Source: JBKQVT01 sp963727245
GTDB taxonomy: Bacteria > Planctomycetota > Planctomycetia > Pirellulales > Thermoguttaceae
Direction of reading: 5' to 3'
Assembly: GCA_963727245.1 (NCBI GenBank)
Contig: CAVSFO010000001.1
Span: 1 to 64,000, forward strand
DNA length: 64,000 bases
Shown here: one piece after another, positions 19,203-29,904 of the stretch
Position numbering within the stretch: the first letter of the stretch is position 1
How the letters are laid out: each line of letters begins with the position of its first letter
The notes under the pieces: model-generated
Databases searched by the model: none
What the model was told of the DNA's origin: nothing
What the model saw: the letters and a program-made list of their open reading frames with translations, nothing else
Made by a program: the position numbers and the translations under genes

Positions 19203-19836
19203 ATGCTTCGCACGCTGTCGATGCTGTCGGTCGTGATCGGTTTGGTTCTCGTGGCGCCGGCGTCCCGCTGGGCGATGTCGGAAGAAGCCGCCAAGACTCC
19301 GGCCAAGAAGGCCCGGACGCCCGACGTGGTCTATGTGCCCACGCCCAACGACGTGGTCGACAAGATGCTGGAAATGGCACAGGTGAAGAAAGGCGACGTG
19401 GTCTACGACCTTGGCTGCGGCGACGGGCGGATCGTCGTGGCCGCCGCTAAGAAGGGCGCAAAAGGCGACCGGCTACGACATCAGCCCCGAGCGGGTCAAG
19501 GAGGCCAGGGCCAACGTCAAGAAGAACAAGGTCGAGAAGCTGGCCGAAATCATCGAGCAGGATATCTTCACCCTCGACCTGAGCAAGGCCAATGCCATCA
19601 CGCTCTATCTCCTGCCGAGTTTGAACGTGCGGCTCATCCCGCAGTTGGAGAAACTCAAGCCGGGCTCCCACATCGTCTCGCACGACTTCGACATGGAGGG
19701 GGTGAAGCCGGACCGCGAGGTCACCATGACCTCGCAGGAGGACGGCCAGAGCCACAAGATTTATCTTTGGACCGTGCCGCTGAAGAAAGTTCCGCCGAAG
19801 CAGGCAAGCAAGCATGCCGCGAAAGAGGGCGGCTGA
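19203..19836 (+). CDS. exported class I SAM-dependent methyltransferase-like protein, one frame break
   Basis: The N-terminus (MLRTLSMLSVVIGLVLVAPA) looks like a signal peptide. The domain that follows has VYVPTPNDVVDKMLEMA, then VYDLGCGDGRIVVAAAKKG, the SAM-binding motif I, then GYDISPERVKEA, with an acidic residue for the ribose. YLLPSLNVRLIPQLEKLKPG fits motifs further on. Related planctomycete and other bacterial proteins are usually annotated only as methyltransferases. A SAM enzyme outside the cytoplasm would need an unusual SAM source, so either the leader is not cleaved or the fold has another role. The break at about 19465 is an extra A in AAAA. AAAGGAA precedes the ATG. Confidence 0.78.
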
Positions 19837-19957
19837 GCGGCTCCCGGCTCATGCTGCCGTTGCGACTCGTTCGGACTCCGCGCGGGAACGCTTCGGGCAG
19901 CCGTGGTCCCGTTATGTTAACAAGGCGGCCCCCGACCTGCCAGTTGGAGCGGTCATG

Positions 19958-20707
19958 TCAGTGATAAATCCGGCAGTTCGGTAATGCCTGCTGGAGCTTC
20001 TTCACGCCCGCGTCGGTCACCTTGGTCCAGCCGAGGTACAAGTACTGGAGGTTGGTCAAGCCCTTAAGGTGCTCCAGCCCGGCGTCGCTGATTCGGGTAT
20101 CCTCCAGATGCAGTTCTCTTAGGTCGGGCAACTGCTTGAGGCAGGCCAGTGAGTCATCGCTCACGCGGCTGCCCCCATAGAAAAGGACGCGATTGACAGT
20201 CGTGAAGAAATCGTCTCCCAGTAATGCCCGTGGCCATTGCGGATCGCGGGACCCAAACGGAATGTCAAGACCAGGACCACATAACCAATCGTTATCGCGT
20301 GACGGCCCGTTGAGCTCGCCGTCGTACCAGGCGAGGACCCCCGCCTTTTGAAGACCTTGCAGCGCGGCCTTCTGCTGCCTCGCCGCCTTCATCTCCGTCG
20401 TCAGCCAACTGCACGGGACGGTGACAACCACGACCAGCAGGAGCAACGCGAGGATGCTGAACTGGAACCGCCAGCGAAACACCAGGGCGGCGAGGAACCA
20501 GAGGAACATCAGCAGCAGAGCCGCGCCCACGCTGGCGATGCAAATCAGCACCGTCCAGCCCTTGTGCTGGTTGAAGGGAAACCACCGAAACCACGCCGAC
20601 AAGAGCAGGAAGCCTTCCAGGGCCAGCATGAGCACGACGCCGCCATCCGGCGTGAGCCGGAACCAGCGGCGGCGGGCTTTGCATGCAGAAGCGGCGGCCA
20701 TGCCCAT
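19958..20707 (-). CDS. membrane protein with C-terminal leucine-rich repeats (249 aa)
   Basis: Three hydrophobic segments occupy roughly residues 25-45, 52-72 and 82-100. A periplasmic or cytoplasmic C-terminal domain has short LRRs (LPDLRELHLEDTRISDAGLE, LTNLQYLYLGWTKVTDAGVK). The LRR type is the same as in the lipoprotein gene nearby, and such LRR proteins are common in planctomycetes. The frame is intact. An internal methionine at residue 3 is an alternative start. The function is unknown. Confidence 0.75.
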   Translation of the reverse strand: MGMAAASACKARRRWFRLTPDGGVVLMLALEGFLLLSAWFRWFPFNQHKGWTVLICIASVGAALLLMFLWFLAALVFRWRFQFSILALLLLVVVVTVPCSWLTTEMKAARQQKAALQGLQKAGVLAWYDGELNGPSRDNDWLCGPGLDIPFGSRDPQWPRALLGDDFFTTVNRVLFYGGSRVSDDSLACLKQLPDLRELHLEDTRISDAGLEHLKGLTNLQYLYLGWTKVTDAGVKKLQQALPNCRIYH

Positions 20708-20898
20708 AGTATAGCCGGCGGCACGCGACGATTGAATGCCAGCGCCGTGCCCGCCGCCCGGCCCGGAGTATTCACCGCCCGGTTGAAAAAGGCGAGAATC
20801 CGTGCCACGGCTGTGTCAGCCGTGCCCCGATTACCCCAGTCGTCTCGAATTCCGCACGGCCGACACGGCCGTGGCACGCGATGAATAATCCGGCCTAA

Positions 20899-20997
20899 GG
20901 ATCAGAAAAACAATAACCTCCGACTTTGTTGCCTTTCGCTCCGCGAAAGCCGCAACTTTCGCGGAGCGAAAGGCGACACTTATTGATTCCCCGATTC
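20899..20997. mobile_element. 99-bp palindromic MITE-like element, copy B
   Basis: This copy is inverted relative to copy A, with the ends GGATCAG and GATTC. Its right edge touches the stop codon of the nitroreductase gene: the G of TAG is the first base of the element read on the minus strand. The left flank is CCTAA. Confidence 0.85.
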
Positions 20998-21753
20998 TAA
21001 ACCTTTCCCACCGGGGCCAGGTAGATGACGAATTCGTCCTGGCCGTCCACTTGCACCAGCCGGTCCATGAGCTGCTGGTGATAGGCGGCCATGGCGCAGG
21101 TCCCCGCCCCAACGGCCTCGCAGGCCAGATAAAGGTTCTGGCAGACGTGCCCGGCGTCCAGGGCGATCACCTTGTGGGCGGCCGGCCCGTAACGCCACTC
21201 CATGCGATAGGGGATGGTCGTCCAGACGAACACGACGGCTGCCTGGCCGATGAAGGCCTGGCCCAGCGTGGCAGCGGTGAGCTTCTCCGGCATCTGCTCC
21301 TCGTCGGCCACGTGCAGCAGTTGATTCTCCAGCGGCAGGTAGCGGTAGATGCCCGGCTCCAAATCGCCGACGCGCAACACGGCCAGGTAGGTTTCCAGGG
21401 CGTGCCGGTTGCCGGCGGATGGGACCGTGCGCAACACCGCCCCGGGGCCGACCTGCTGCCGGAAGCCCTGGGTGGCCCAGAGCAGGAACGACAATTCGTC
21501 CAGCGCCAGCGGCTCCGGCCGTGAAGCTGCGTTGACTGCGGCGGTTGCCGATGGCCGCGGCCACGTCCACGGGCTTGACCTCCGCCCATTTCGCTACCGG
21601 CGTCAGATCGTGGCGCTGCGCATCTGCTGGGATGGGCTTTTCCAGCGGCGGCATGCGGACGCCGCGGCTCTGGTCCGTCTGGGAGAAGTCGATCTGCTGG
21701 CGGATCGTGTCCTTGAGAAACTCCCGGCCGCGGTCCAACGGGCGTTCAGGCAT
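20997..21753 (-). CDS. SagB-type nitroreductase-like dehydrogenase, one frame break
   Basis: The protein of about 250 residues contains IGNRRSQRSF, the FMN-phosphate-binding start of nitroreductases, then LDELSFLLWATQGFR, RTVPSAGNRHALETYLAVL and GAGTCAMAAYHQQ. These features match the SagB/ThcOx branch, flavin enzymes that oxidise thiazolines and oxazolines in peptide natural products but that also occur alone. No cyclodehydratase gene (YcaO) is nearby, so a role in peptide maturation is not supported. The break lies near 21520. Its stop codon abuts palindromic element copy B. Confidence 0.8.
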
Positions 21754-21837
21754 GACGGCGACTCCAACAGGTGTCGGGAAGCACGCTTGCTTCCATGATA
21801 CCCTGCCGCGCCCGAAATACCAGATCCCCCCGGACGG

Positions 21838-21946
21838 CCTTAGGCAGCACGCAGGAAATGAAATACCAACCCGATCTCAGGGCTACCGTGCTCTTAAGGG
21901 GTTGGCGCCGTGCGCGGGTAGACCAATTCCTGCGTGCTGCCTTAGG
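21838..21946. mobile_element. second MITE-like element with 20-bp perfect inverted ends
   Basis: CCTTAGGCAGCACGCAGGAA (21838-21857) and its exact inverse (21927-21946) enclose about 69 bases that hold no reading frame worth noting. The right end shares the TTAGG bases with the start of the adjacent 99-bp family copy C, so one element probably landed in the edge of the other. Confidence 0.7.
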
Positions 21947-22028
21947 ATCGGGGAATCAATAAGTGTCGCCTTTCGCTCCGCGAAAGTTGCGGCTTTCGCG
22001 GAGCGAAAGGCAACAAAGTCGGAGGTTA
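21945..22028. mobile_element. palindromic MITE-like element, copy C (truncated)
   Basis: The left end and central palindrome match copies A and B, but the right terminal repeat is missing after GGAGGTTA. It stops four bases before the end of the PEP-CTERM gene at 22033. Confidence 0.8.
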
Positions 22029-22032
22029 CCCC

Positions 22033-23883
22033 TCAGACGCGGATGCGCTGCCGCCATGCGTAGGCGAGCAGGCCGATGGCGCTGACGCCGAGAAAGGCCA
22101 GCGTGGAAGGCTCGGGCACAGGGGCCAGCGTGACGCCTTCGGCAATGGAGCCCGCGTCCGGGAGTGAAGTTCCGCCGGTGCCGCTGGCAGGCGTCTGGCC
22201 TGCGATCTCCAGTCCGGCCGGTGTACTGCCGGGCTCCGCCGCCGTGTCGATGGACGCTTGACTGACGTCGGGAGTGGCCACGTCGGGGATGACCAGCAGG
22301 CCCAACAGGCTCACGGTGCCGGAGCGGCCGACGTTGATCATGCCCTCGCTGGGCAAGGCCGCGGGGCTGGCCAGTTCCAGCGTGCCGCCGCCGACCGTGG
22401 TGCCGCCGGTGTAGCTGTTGCTGCCGCTGAGGAGCAGTGTGCCGTTATGCAAACTCAAGGGGCGATTGCCATCAATGTCTCCAGACACCGTGATCTTTTC
22501 CGCTCCCGCGTCGAATGCACCACCACCAGCGACCAGACTCATCGGCAAACCGAGCGTCTGGTTGTCACCGCTTTGATTGAGGATCGGCCCGCCCAACTGG
22601 ATTGAATTGCCGGTGAGCGTGTAGGCCGAGGCGCTGCTGGAGAAGGTGATGCCATTGAACTGGGTTCCAGGAGAGAAATCATTATCGTTGATGAGATTGT
22701 TTCCGGGGCCGAATCGGAGCAAGTAGCCGCTTTGCGGGGGACTACTCACCTGCCAGTTGCTGCCGGTGGTCCAGCTTCCGCTGGTGGCGCCGATCCAAGT
22801 TATTTGACTGGAGACCGATGTGCAAGTTGAGCTGAACTGAAACGCCGTGGCCGCCGCCGCGTTGCCCTTGAGCACCTGTTGGACAATCCCGATATTATCG
22901 GCGTAGGGGTCTTGGCCTACGCCTGGCGGATCGGTTGTGTTGTAATTCGCACTAACGCTGAGGAAGGACGCACTGGTTGTGGTAACGTCCATGGTTGGTT
23001 TTGCGGCCACGGCAAGGAATCCCTGGCCCAAGGCCACGCCATCGACGCGGTTGATTGTGCCAACGACCCCGATATTCAAGTTGTTTGTCTTATCCGTAGG
23101 AGAGGTCGAGGCGCCGGTGCCGGAGAGACTAGGCAGCCAGACAAAATTATAGGGATAACCGGCGCCATAGCTGACGCTGGCCTCCGACATATCTCCGGTG
23201 TTATCCGTGCCGCCGCCTTGCAGCGGCACGTTTGTCAGGTAGTTCGAGGTGATGCGTCCGAGATCAAGGTCTGCACCAGCGGTGCCGGATGCCGCCAACG
23301 TGTAGGATAGGCTTACGGCAAGGTTTGCTGATTCCGTGACTTTCTGCGTCGTTGGATTGTAAGAGAATGTTGCAGCGAGGGTGAATGTTCCGTAGTTGAT
23401 TGTGGTGTTCATCTGGTTCGGAGCCCATCCTTTTACTGGTCCCCCGAGGACGAATTCGATGCCGTTGGCATCGGTGGAGGACGAAGTTACTGTGCCTCCG
23501 CTTGGCTGGACATTGGATAGAAAGGGGTTGAGTTGATCGGAACTACCCCAGCCGTTTATTCCTGCAGCGTCGTTGATTTGGTCGGGATGCAGGCGTGCGA
23601 TCAGCAATCCCGGGGATGTTGCTGTAGCAACCCCTGAATCTGCCTGAACAATCACAGTGCCGAAGTGGAAGCCGCCGTAGTCCATCTGGTATTCCCAGTT
23701 CCCGGAGTCATTCGGATCGGGAACGGATTGGATCGAGTATTGGCCCCAGGCAGCCAAGGGTTCGCAGAAGACCAGCAAGAGACTGAGCCAAAACGCCGGC
23801 AAGAAACTATGCTGCGCATGCGAAGGGCAAGTCCCATCCTTGCCCACGGGCTCACTTCGCCAGTGCATCGCCTCGTCCTTCAT
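22033..23883 (-). CDS. PEP-CTERM protein with one autotransporter-type beta-strand repeat
   Basis: This intact protein of about 616 residues has a hydrophobic N-terminal export signal (FLPAFWLSLLLVFCEPLAAW), a long Ser/Thr/Asn/Gly-rich body, and near residue 480-520 one beta-strand repeat unit (LLLSGSNSYTGGTTVGGG). It ends with VPEPSTLAFLGVSAIGLLAY and a basic tail, the PEP-CTERM sorting signal recognised by an exosortase. It is therefore an exported, probably surface or matrix protein. The ATG at 23883 overlaps the upstream adhesin stop (ATGA); an ATG at 23868, after GGACGAGG, is an alternative. The exosortase gene is not in the window. Confidence 0.8.
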   Translation of the reverse strand: MKDEAMHWRSEPVGKDGTCPSHAQHSFLPAFWLSLLLVFCEPLAAWGQYSIQSVPDPNDSGNWEYQMDYGGFHFGTVIVQADSGVATATSPGLLIARLHPDQINDAAGINGWGSSDQLNPFLSNVQPSGGTVTSSSTDANGIEFVLGGPVKGWAPNQMNTTINYGTFTLAATFSYNPTTQKVTESANLAVSLSYTLAASGTAGADLDLGRITSNYLTNVPLQGGGTDNTGDMSEASVSYGAGYPYNFVWLPSLSGTGASTSPTDKTNNLNIGVVGTINRVDGVALGQGFLAVAAKPTMDVTTTSASFLSVSANYNTTDPPGVGQDPYADNIGIVQQVLKGNAAAATAFQFSSTCTSVSSQITWIGATSGSWTTGSNWQVSSPPQSGYLLRFGPGNNLINDNDFSPGTQFNGITFSSSASAYTLTGNSIQLGGPILNQSGDNQTLGLPMSLVAGGGAFDAGAEKITVSGDIDGNRPLSLHNGTLLLSGSNSYTGGTTVGGGTLELASPAALPSEGMINVGRSGTVSLLGLLVIPDVATPDVSQASIDTAAEPGSTPAGLEIAGQTPASGTGGTSLPDAGSIAEGVTLAPVPEPSTLAFLGVSAIGLLAYAWRQRIRV

Positions 23884-26800
23884 CGAAAAGAACTTCTCCG
23901 CTGCCGCCGCCATGCCCAACCCCACAGCCCAAGGGCGGCGACGCCCAGGAGGACCAGGGTCGAGGGCTCGGGCACGGCCACAAGGTCGATATAGCCGGGA
24001 TCCACAGTCGTGGAGAGCGAGTACCTGACGTACGGGGGGGCGCGGGAAGAACCAAATCGCTGAGGCTGCCGGTCAATGACCCGTAGCCGATCAGAGGATA
24101 GTCGCCGTAGGTCGTCGGGTCGGCGCCGAAGGTGATATCCGTGCCCGCGGCCAAGCGCCAAGTTGCCTGTGACCACCAGCAGGTCGTTGCTGCCTTTGGG
24201 ACCGGTCAGATCGAAGTTGAGCGTGAGGTTCGAGGAGGTGAGCAAGCTGCCGATGGTCAACTTGCCGATGGCCCCGATGCCGCCGGGGGCGATTTCCGCA
24301 GGCAGCGTGCCGACCTCGACCTCGTCCGCGATGGAGCCGCCGCCGCTGCCGCTGGCCAGGGTCCCGCCGCTGAGGATTACGGTGCCGCTGCCGGTGGCCG
24401 AACCGTTGCTGCCGTTGGCGATCACCAGGACGCCCAGTTCGACGGTGGTGCCGCCGGTGTAAATGTTGGAGCCCGTCAGGGTCAGCACGCCGGTGCCCGT
24501 CTTGGTCAGGCTGCCGCTGCCGGTGATCATGCCGCTGTAGGTCTGGGCGTTGGGGTTGGCGAACGTCAGTTGGGCGTTGTCGGTGATCTTGCCGGCGACG
24601 GAGCCGTTCTTGCTGGTGCCATCGCCCAGTTGCAAGGTGCCGGCGGTGATCGTGGTTGTGCCCGTGTAGGTGTTGGAGCCGGTGAGCACCTCGGTGCCGT
24701 TGCCATTGAGGGTCAAGGCGACGTTCGCCGTGGAACCGTTCTGGATGATGCCGCTGAAGGTGCTAATCGAGCCGGCCGCCGGCTTGAGCGTGAGGGTCGC
24801 GGTGTTGCTGGCGGCGGTGTTGGTCACCGTGCCGCTGCCGGTCAGCGAGCCGATCATCGCCGAGATGTTGTCGAGGTCCAGGACCGCGCCGCTGCTAATC
24901 GACACGGCCGACGAACTCCCCAGGGCGGTGCTGCTGCCCAATTGGATGGTGCCGGCGCTGATCGTGGTTGGGCCGCGGTAGGTGTTCGCGCCCGACATGC
25001 GCAGCAGGCTGGAGGCCAATTGCGTCAGCCCACCGCTGCCGCTGATGTTTTTCGAGAAGGTGCCCGACGAGATGTCGAAGACGAGAAGTCCGTTGTCGGC
25101 GACGCTGCTGGTGCTGTTGATCGACCCGGTGCTGCCGTTGCCGATCTGCAAGGTGGCGCCGCTGGCGATCGTGGTCTGCCCGCTGTAGGTGTCGCTGCCG
25201 GTGAGCACGAGCAGGCTGGGGCCCATTTGCGTCAGGCCGCCGCTGCCGCTGATGCTGTTGCTGAGGGTTGTCGTCCCGGGCGACAAATCGAAGGCCAGCG
25301 TTCCGCCGCCAATCGTGATCCGGCCGGTGAAGGTCTCGCTGCCGGCGAGGATCAGCAGGCTGGAGCCGTTTTGCGACAGGCCGCCGCTGCCGCTGATGGC
25401 GGGCGTGAAAGTTGTCGTAGCGTAGAGATCGAACGCCAGCAGTCCGTTGTCGGTCACGCCGCTGGTGCCGTTGATCGAGCCGGTCGTGCCGCCGCCGCCG
25501 ATTTGCAAGGTGCCGGCGGTGATCGTGGTTGCGCCCGTGTAGGTACTGGAGTCGCTGAGAAGCAGGGCGCCGTTGCCGTTAAGGGTCAAGGCGACCGTGC
25601 CCGAGCCGTTCTGGATGATGCCGGTGAAGGCGGCGGTCGAGCCGGACGCCGGCGTCAGCGTGAGGGTCGAGGTGCCGCTGCCGGCGGTGTTGGTCACCGT
25701 GCCGCTGCCGGTCAGTGAGCCGAACGTCGGCGAGTAGCTGTCGAGGTCCAGGACTGCGCCAAGGTTGACCGAAACAGCCGAGGAATTTCCCAGGGCGGTA
25801 TTGCTGCCCAACTGGAGGGTGCCGGCGCTGATCGTGGTCGGGCCGCTGTAGCTGTTCACTCCCCCGAGGTTGAGCACGCTGGAGGCCATTTGCGTCAGCC
25901 CGCCGCTGCCACTGACGTTCTTCGAGAAGGTGCCTGACGAGGTGTCGAAGACCAGGAGTCCGTTGTCGGTCACGCTGCTAGTGCTGTTGATCGACCCGGT
26001 GGTGCCGTTGCCGATCTGCAAGGTGCCGCCACTGGCGATTGTCGTCAGCCCGGTGTAGGTGTTGCTGCCGGTGAGAGTCAGCACGCTGGGACCCAATTGC
26101 ATCAGGCCGCCGCTGCCGGTGACGGTCTGCGAAAAGGTCGCCGCGGTGGAGAGATCGAAGGCCAGCGCTGCGTTATCTCCTACTCCGCTGGTGCTGCCAA
26201 TGGAGCCGGTCGTGCCGCCGTTGCCAATCTGCAAGGTGCCGGCGCTGATCGTGGTCTGGCCGCTATAGGTGTTGCTGCCGGTGAGGATCAGCAGGCTGGG
26301 GTAAATTTGCGACAGGCCGCCGCCGCCGCTGATGGCGGCCGAGAGGGTCATCGTGCCCGAGAGATCGAACGCCAGCAGGCTGTTGTCGGTCACGGTGCTG
26401 GCGCCGTTGATCGAGCCGGACGTGCCGCCGCTGCCGATCTGCAAGGTGCCGGCGCTGATCGTGGTCGGGCCGGTGTAGGTATTGCTGCCGGCGAGGACCA
26501 CGGTGCCGGCGCCGCGGACAGTCAGGGCGACAGTGCCCGCACCGTTGGTGATGACGCCGCTGAAGGTGCTCGTGCCGGACGTCGGCGCCAGGGTGAGGGT
26601 CGAGGTGCTGCTGACAGAGCTATTGATCAACGTGCCGCTGCCGGTCAGGGAAATGATCGTCGGCGAGTAGCCGTGCAGGTCCAGTTCCCCGGTGCTGCTG
26701 TTAATCGAAACGGCCGGCAAATTCCCGAGGCTCGTGCTGCCGCCCAACTGGATGGTGCCGGCGCTGATCGTGGTCGGGCCGCTGTAGGTGTTGCTGCCGG

Positions 26801-29800
26801 TGAGCGCCAGCACATTGGCCATTTGCAACAAGCCGCCGATACCGGTAATGCTGTTGCCAACCGTCGTCGTGCCCGAGGAAAGATCGAAGGCCAGCAGGCC
26901 GTTGTCGGCCACGCCGCTGGTGCTGTTGATCGAGCCGGTGCTGCCGTTGCCGATCTGCAAAGTGCCGCCACTGGCTATCGTCGTCAGCCCGGCGTAGGTG
27001 TTGCTGCCGGTGAGAGTCAGCACGCTGGGACCCATTTGCATCAGGCCGCCGCTGCCGGTGATGGTCTGTGAAAAGGTCGCCGCGGTGGAGAGATCGAAAG
27101 CCAGCAATCCGCTGTCGGCTACTCCGCTGGTGCTGCCGACGGAGCCGGTCGTGCCGCCGTTGCCAATCTGCAAAGTGCCGGCGCTGATCGTGGTCTGCCC
27201 GGTGTAGGTGTTGCTACCGGCGAGGATCAGCAGGCTGGAGCCATTTTGCGCAAGGCCCCCGCCGCCGCTGATGGCGGGCGAGAAGGTCGTCGTGCCGGAG
27301 GAGAGATAGAACTCCAGCACGCCGTTGTTGGTCACGCCGCTGGTGCCGTTGATCGAGCCGGTGGCGCCGCCGTTGCCGATCTGCAAGGTGCCGGCGGTGA
27401 TCGTGGTCGGGCCGGTATAGGTGTTGCTGCCGGCGAGGACCACGGTGCCGGTGCCGCTGAAAGTCAGACCGACGGTGCCCGCACCGCTCTGGATGACACC
27501 GTTGAGGGTGGTCGAGCCGGACGTCGGTGCCAGCGTGAGGGTCGAGGTGCTGCCGACGGAGCTATTGGTCACCGTGCCGCTACCGGTCAGGGAAATGATC
27601 GTCGGCGAGTAGCCGCCGAGGTCCAGGACGCCGCTCGTGTTGGTAAACGTCACGGGCGTAAGACTTCCCAGGGCGGTATTGCTGCCCAGCCCCAGGGTGC
27701 CGGCGGTGATCGTGGTGCTGCCGGTGTAGGTATTGACGCCGGCGAGGACCTCGTCCAGTCCGGCGCTGTTGAGGGTCAAGGCGACCGTCCTGGTGGGGCC
27801 GTTCTGAATGACCCCGGCGAACGTTGCCGTCGCGGCGGCCGTCGATGCCAGCGTGAGGGTCTGGGTGCCGCTGCCAGTGGCGTTGTTGGTCACCGTACCG
27901 CCGGAGACGCTGGACAGCGACGCGATGGAAATCGAGTTGCCGTTGAGGTCCAGGATCCCGCTGTTGCCGCCAAACGACACGGCCGTCGACCCTTCCAGGG
28001 CGTTTGAGTTACCGATCTGGAGGGTGCCGGCGCTGATCGTGGTCTGGCCGCTGTAGCTGTTCAGTCCCGAGATGTTGAGCACGCTGGGGGCCGTTTGCGT
28101 CAGCCCGCCCGTGCCGCTGATGTTCTTCGAGAAAGTGCCAGACGAGATGTCGAAGACCAGGAGTCCGTTGTCGGTGACGCCGTTGGTGCTGTTGATCGAG
28201 CCGGTGCTGCCGTTGCCGATCTGCAAGGTGGCGCCGGTGCCAATCGTGGTCACGCCGGTGTAGGTGTTTGAGCCGGTGAGAATTTGGGTGCCGTCGCTGA
28301 CGGTCAAGGCGACTGTGCCTGAGCCGTTCTGGATGACGCCGTTGAAGGTGGCGGTCGAGCTGGAGGCCGGCGCCAGCGTGAGGGTCGAGGTGGTGCTGGC
28401 GGTGCTATTGGTCACTGTGCCGCCGCCGGAGAGCGAGCCGATCGTCGGCGAGTAGCTGTGCAGGTCCAGGACCCCGGTGGCACCGTTAAACGTAACAGCC
28501 GGCGAGTTCCCCAGGCTGGTGCTGCCGCCCAACTGGAGCGTGCCGCCGCTAATGGTGGTCGGCCCGGTGTAGGTATTGCTGCCGGTGAGGCAGAGCACGC
28601 TGGAGGCCATTTGGGTCAGGCCGCCGGTGCCAGTGACGGCGTTCGAGAAGGTCGACGAACTCGAAAGATCGAAGGCCAGCGTTCCGTTGTCGGTCACGCC
28701 GCTGGTATCGTTGATCGAGCCGGTGGCGCCGCCGTTGCCGATCTGTAAGGTGCCGCCGCTGGTTATCGTCGTCAGCCCGCTGTAGGTGTTGGCGGCGGAC
28801 AGCACCAGGGTGCCACTTCCAGCCATGGTCAGCGCGGAGGGGCCCCCGCCGTTGTCCTGAATCACCGACCCCACCGTCATGTTGCCGGGGCCGGTGAATA
28901 CCAACTCCTTGCTACTGCCGATAATCAGATTCCCGCCGGTAATGGTGGCGGTCCCCGACCCGTCGTTCATGATGCCGTTGAGGCTGAGCGAGTTGGCGGC
29001 GGAGGCGGTGATCGTGTTGGCACTGCCGGTGAACTGAATGGTATTCGCAGCCACGGCGGCCGCGAGCGTCCCCCCTCCGCTGGAGAGCGTGTAGTTGACC
29101 GTCCCCGTTGTGCCGGTCAGGCCGATCACACCCGAGGTAATGGGCGTCGCGCCAGTGTACGCTACGATCGTGTATGGCGCGCTGCCGCCGCTTGCGGCGG
29201 CATAGGTCAGCGACGTGCCGCTGCCGTAGGTCGCCCACGGCCCGAGGATGCCGTTGGTGTTCGCCCGCGTGGTGGTGATTGTGCCCGCGGTGCCGCTATT
29301 GAAGTCCACGCCGCCGCCGGTGTTCTGAACGATGCTCCCCAGGGCCAGCGTGTTGCCAGCGGAGGCGTTGACGCCCGAGAGCCCGGCATTGACGGTCAAC
29401 CCTGCCACGGTCTGGCTGTTGCCGGTGCCGCCATTGGCCGTGGGGGCGTAGCTGAACGTGCCCCCGCCGACCGCCAGGGACGTGCTGGCGCTCAAGGAGC
29501 CGGTGAGCGAGAGGATGCCGCCATTGACGGCGGTTGGTCCAGTGTAGGTATTCATTGCGCTGAGGACGAGCGTGCCACTATCGGTCTTGGTTAGTCCGCC
29601 GGGCCCGGAAAGGGCGCCCGCGAAGGTCGCGGTATAACCGGCGGTGTCGACCGTGGCGTTGCCGCCGCTGCCGGTCAGCGTCATGGGCAAGGTGGTGGTG
29701 AATGAGCCGCTGGCCTGGAGCGTTCCGCCGCCGAAGTTGAAGGCGGCGGTCGCGTTCGACGAACCCGGACTTATGAAGGAGGTGATCAGAATTCCGCCGG

Positions 29801-29904
29801 TGAGGTTATAGGTCCCGATGCCAGTCGCACCACTGACACAGTCGCCGACAATGAGGTTGGGGGTCGTGTTGGTGCCGCCAGATTGATTGAAGGTGCCCGA
29901 GTAG
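23880..29904 (-). pseudogene. giant adhesin with about 20 autotransporter-type repeats, 5' end lost at an IS element
   Basis: More than 2,000 residues are left. About 20 copies of the passenger-associated beta-strand repeat can be counted by their core SNTYTGPTTISAGTLQIG and variants, alternating with GSINGTSGVTDNGLLAFDLS. The C-terminus has VPEPSTLVLLGVAALGLWGW and RRQRR, a PEP-CTERM signal. Two one-base insertions (near 24148 and in a C-run near 24040) disturb the last 100 residues. Going upstream, the frame runs open through NYSGTFNQSGGTNTTPNLIV and ends at the IS701-family element, whose terminal bases supply a stop. No start codon with signal peptide remains, so as it stands the product could not be exported. 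Confidence 0.8.

Noticed and set aside
20997..21753. Azole-peptide (thiazole/oxazole) biosynthesis suggested by the SagB-type enzyme
   Set aside because: No YcaO cyclodehydratase, precursor or partner gene lies within several kilobases; stand-alone SagB-type nitroreductases are common.
24132..28748. Long plus-strand open frames antisense to the giant adhesin
   Set aside because: They mirror the repeats of the minus-strand adhesin, have the composition of a shadow frame and no domain; the minus-strand frame has the beta-strand repeats and PEP-CTERM signal.
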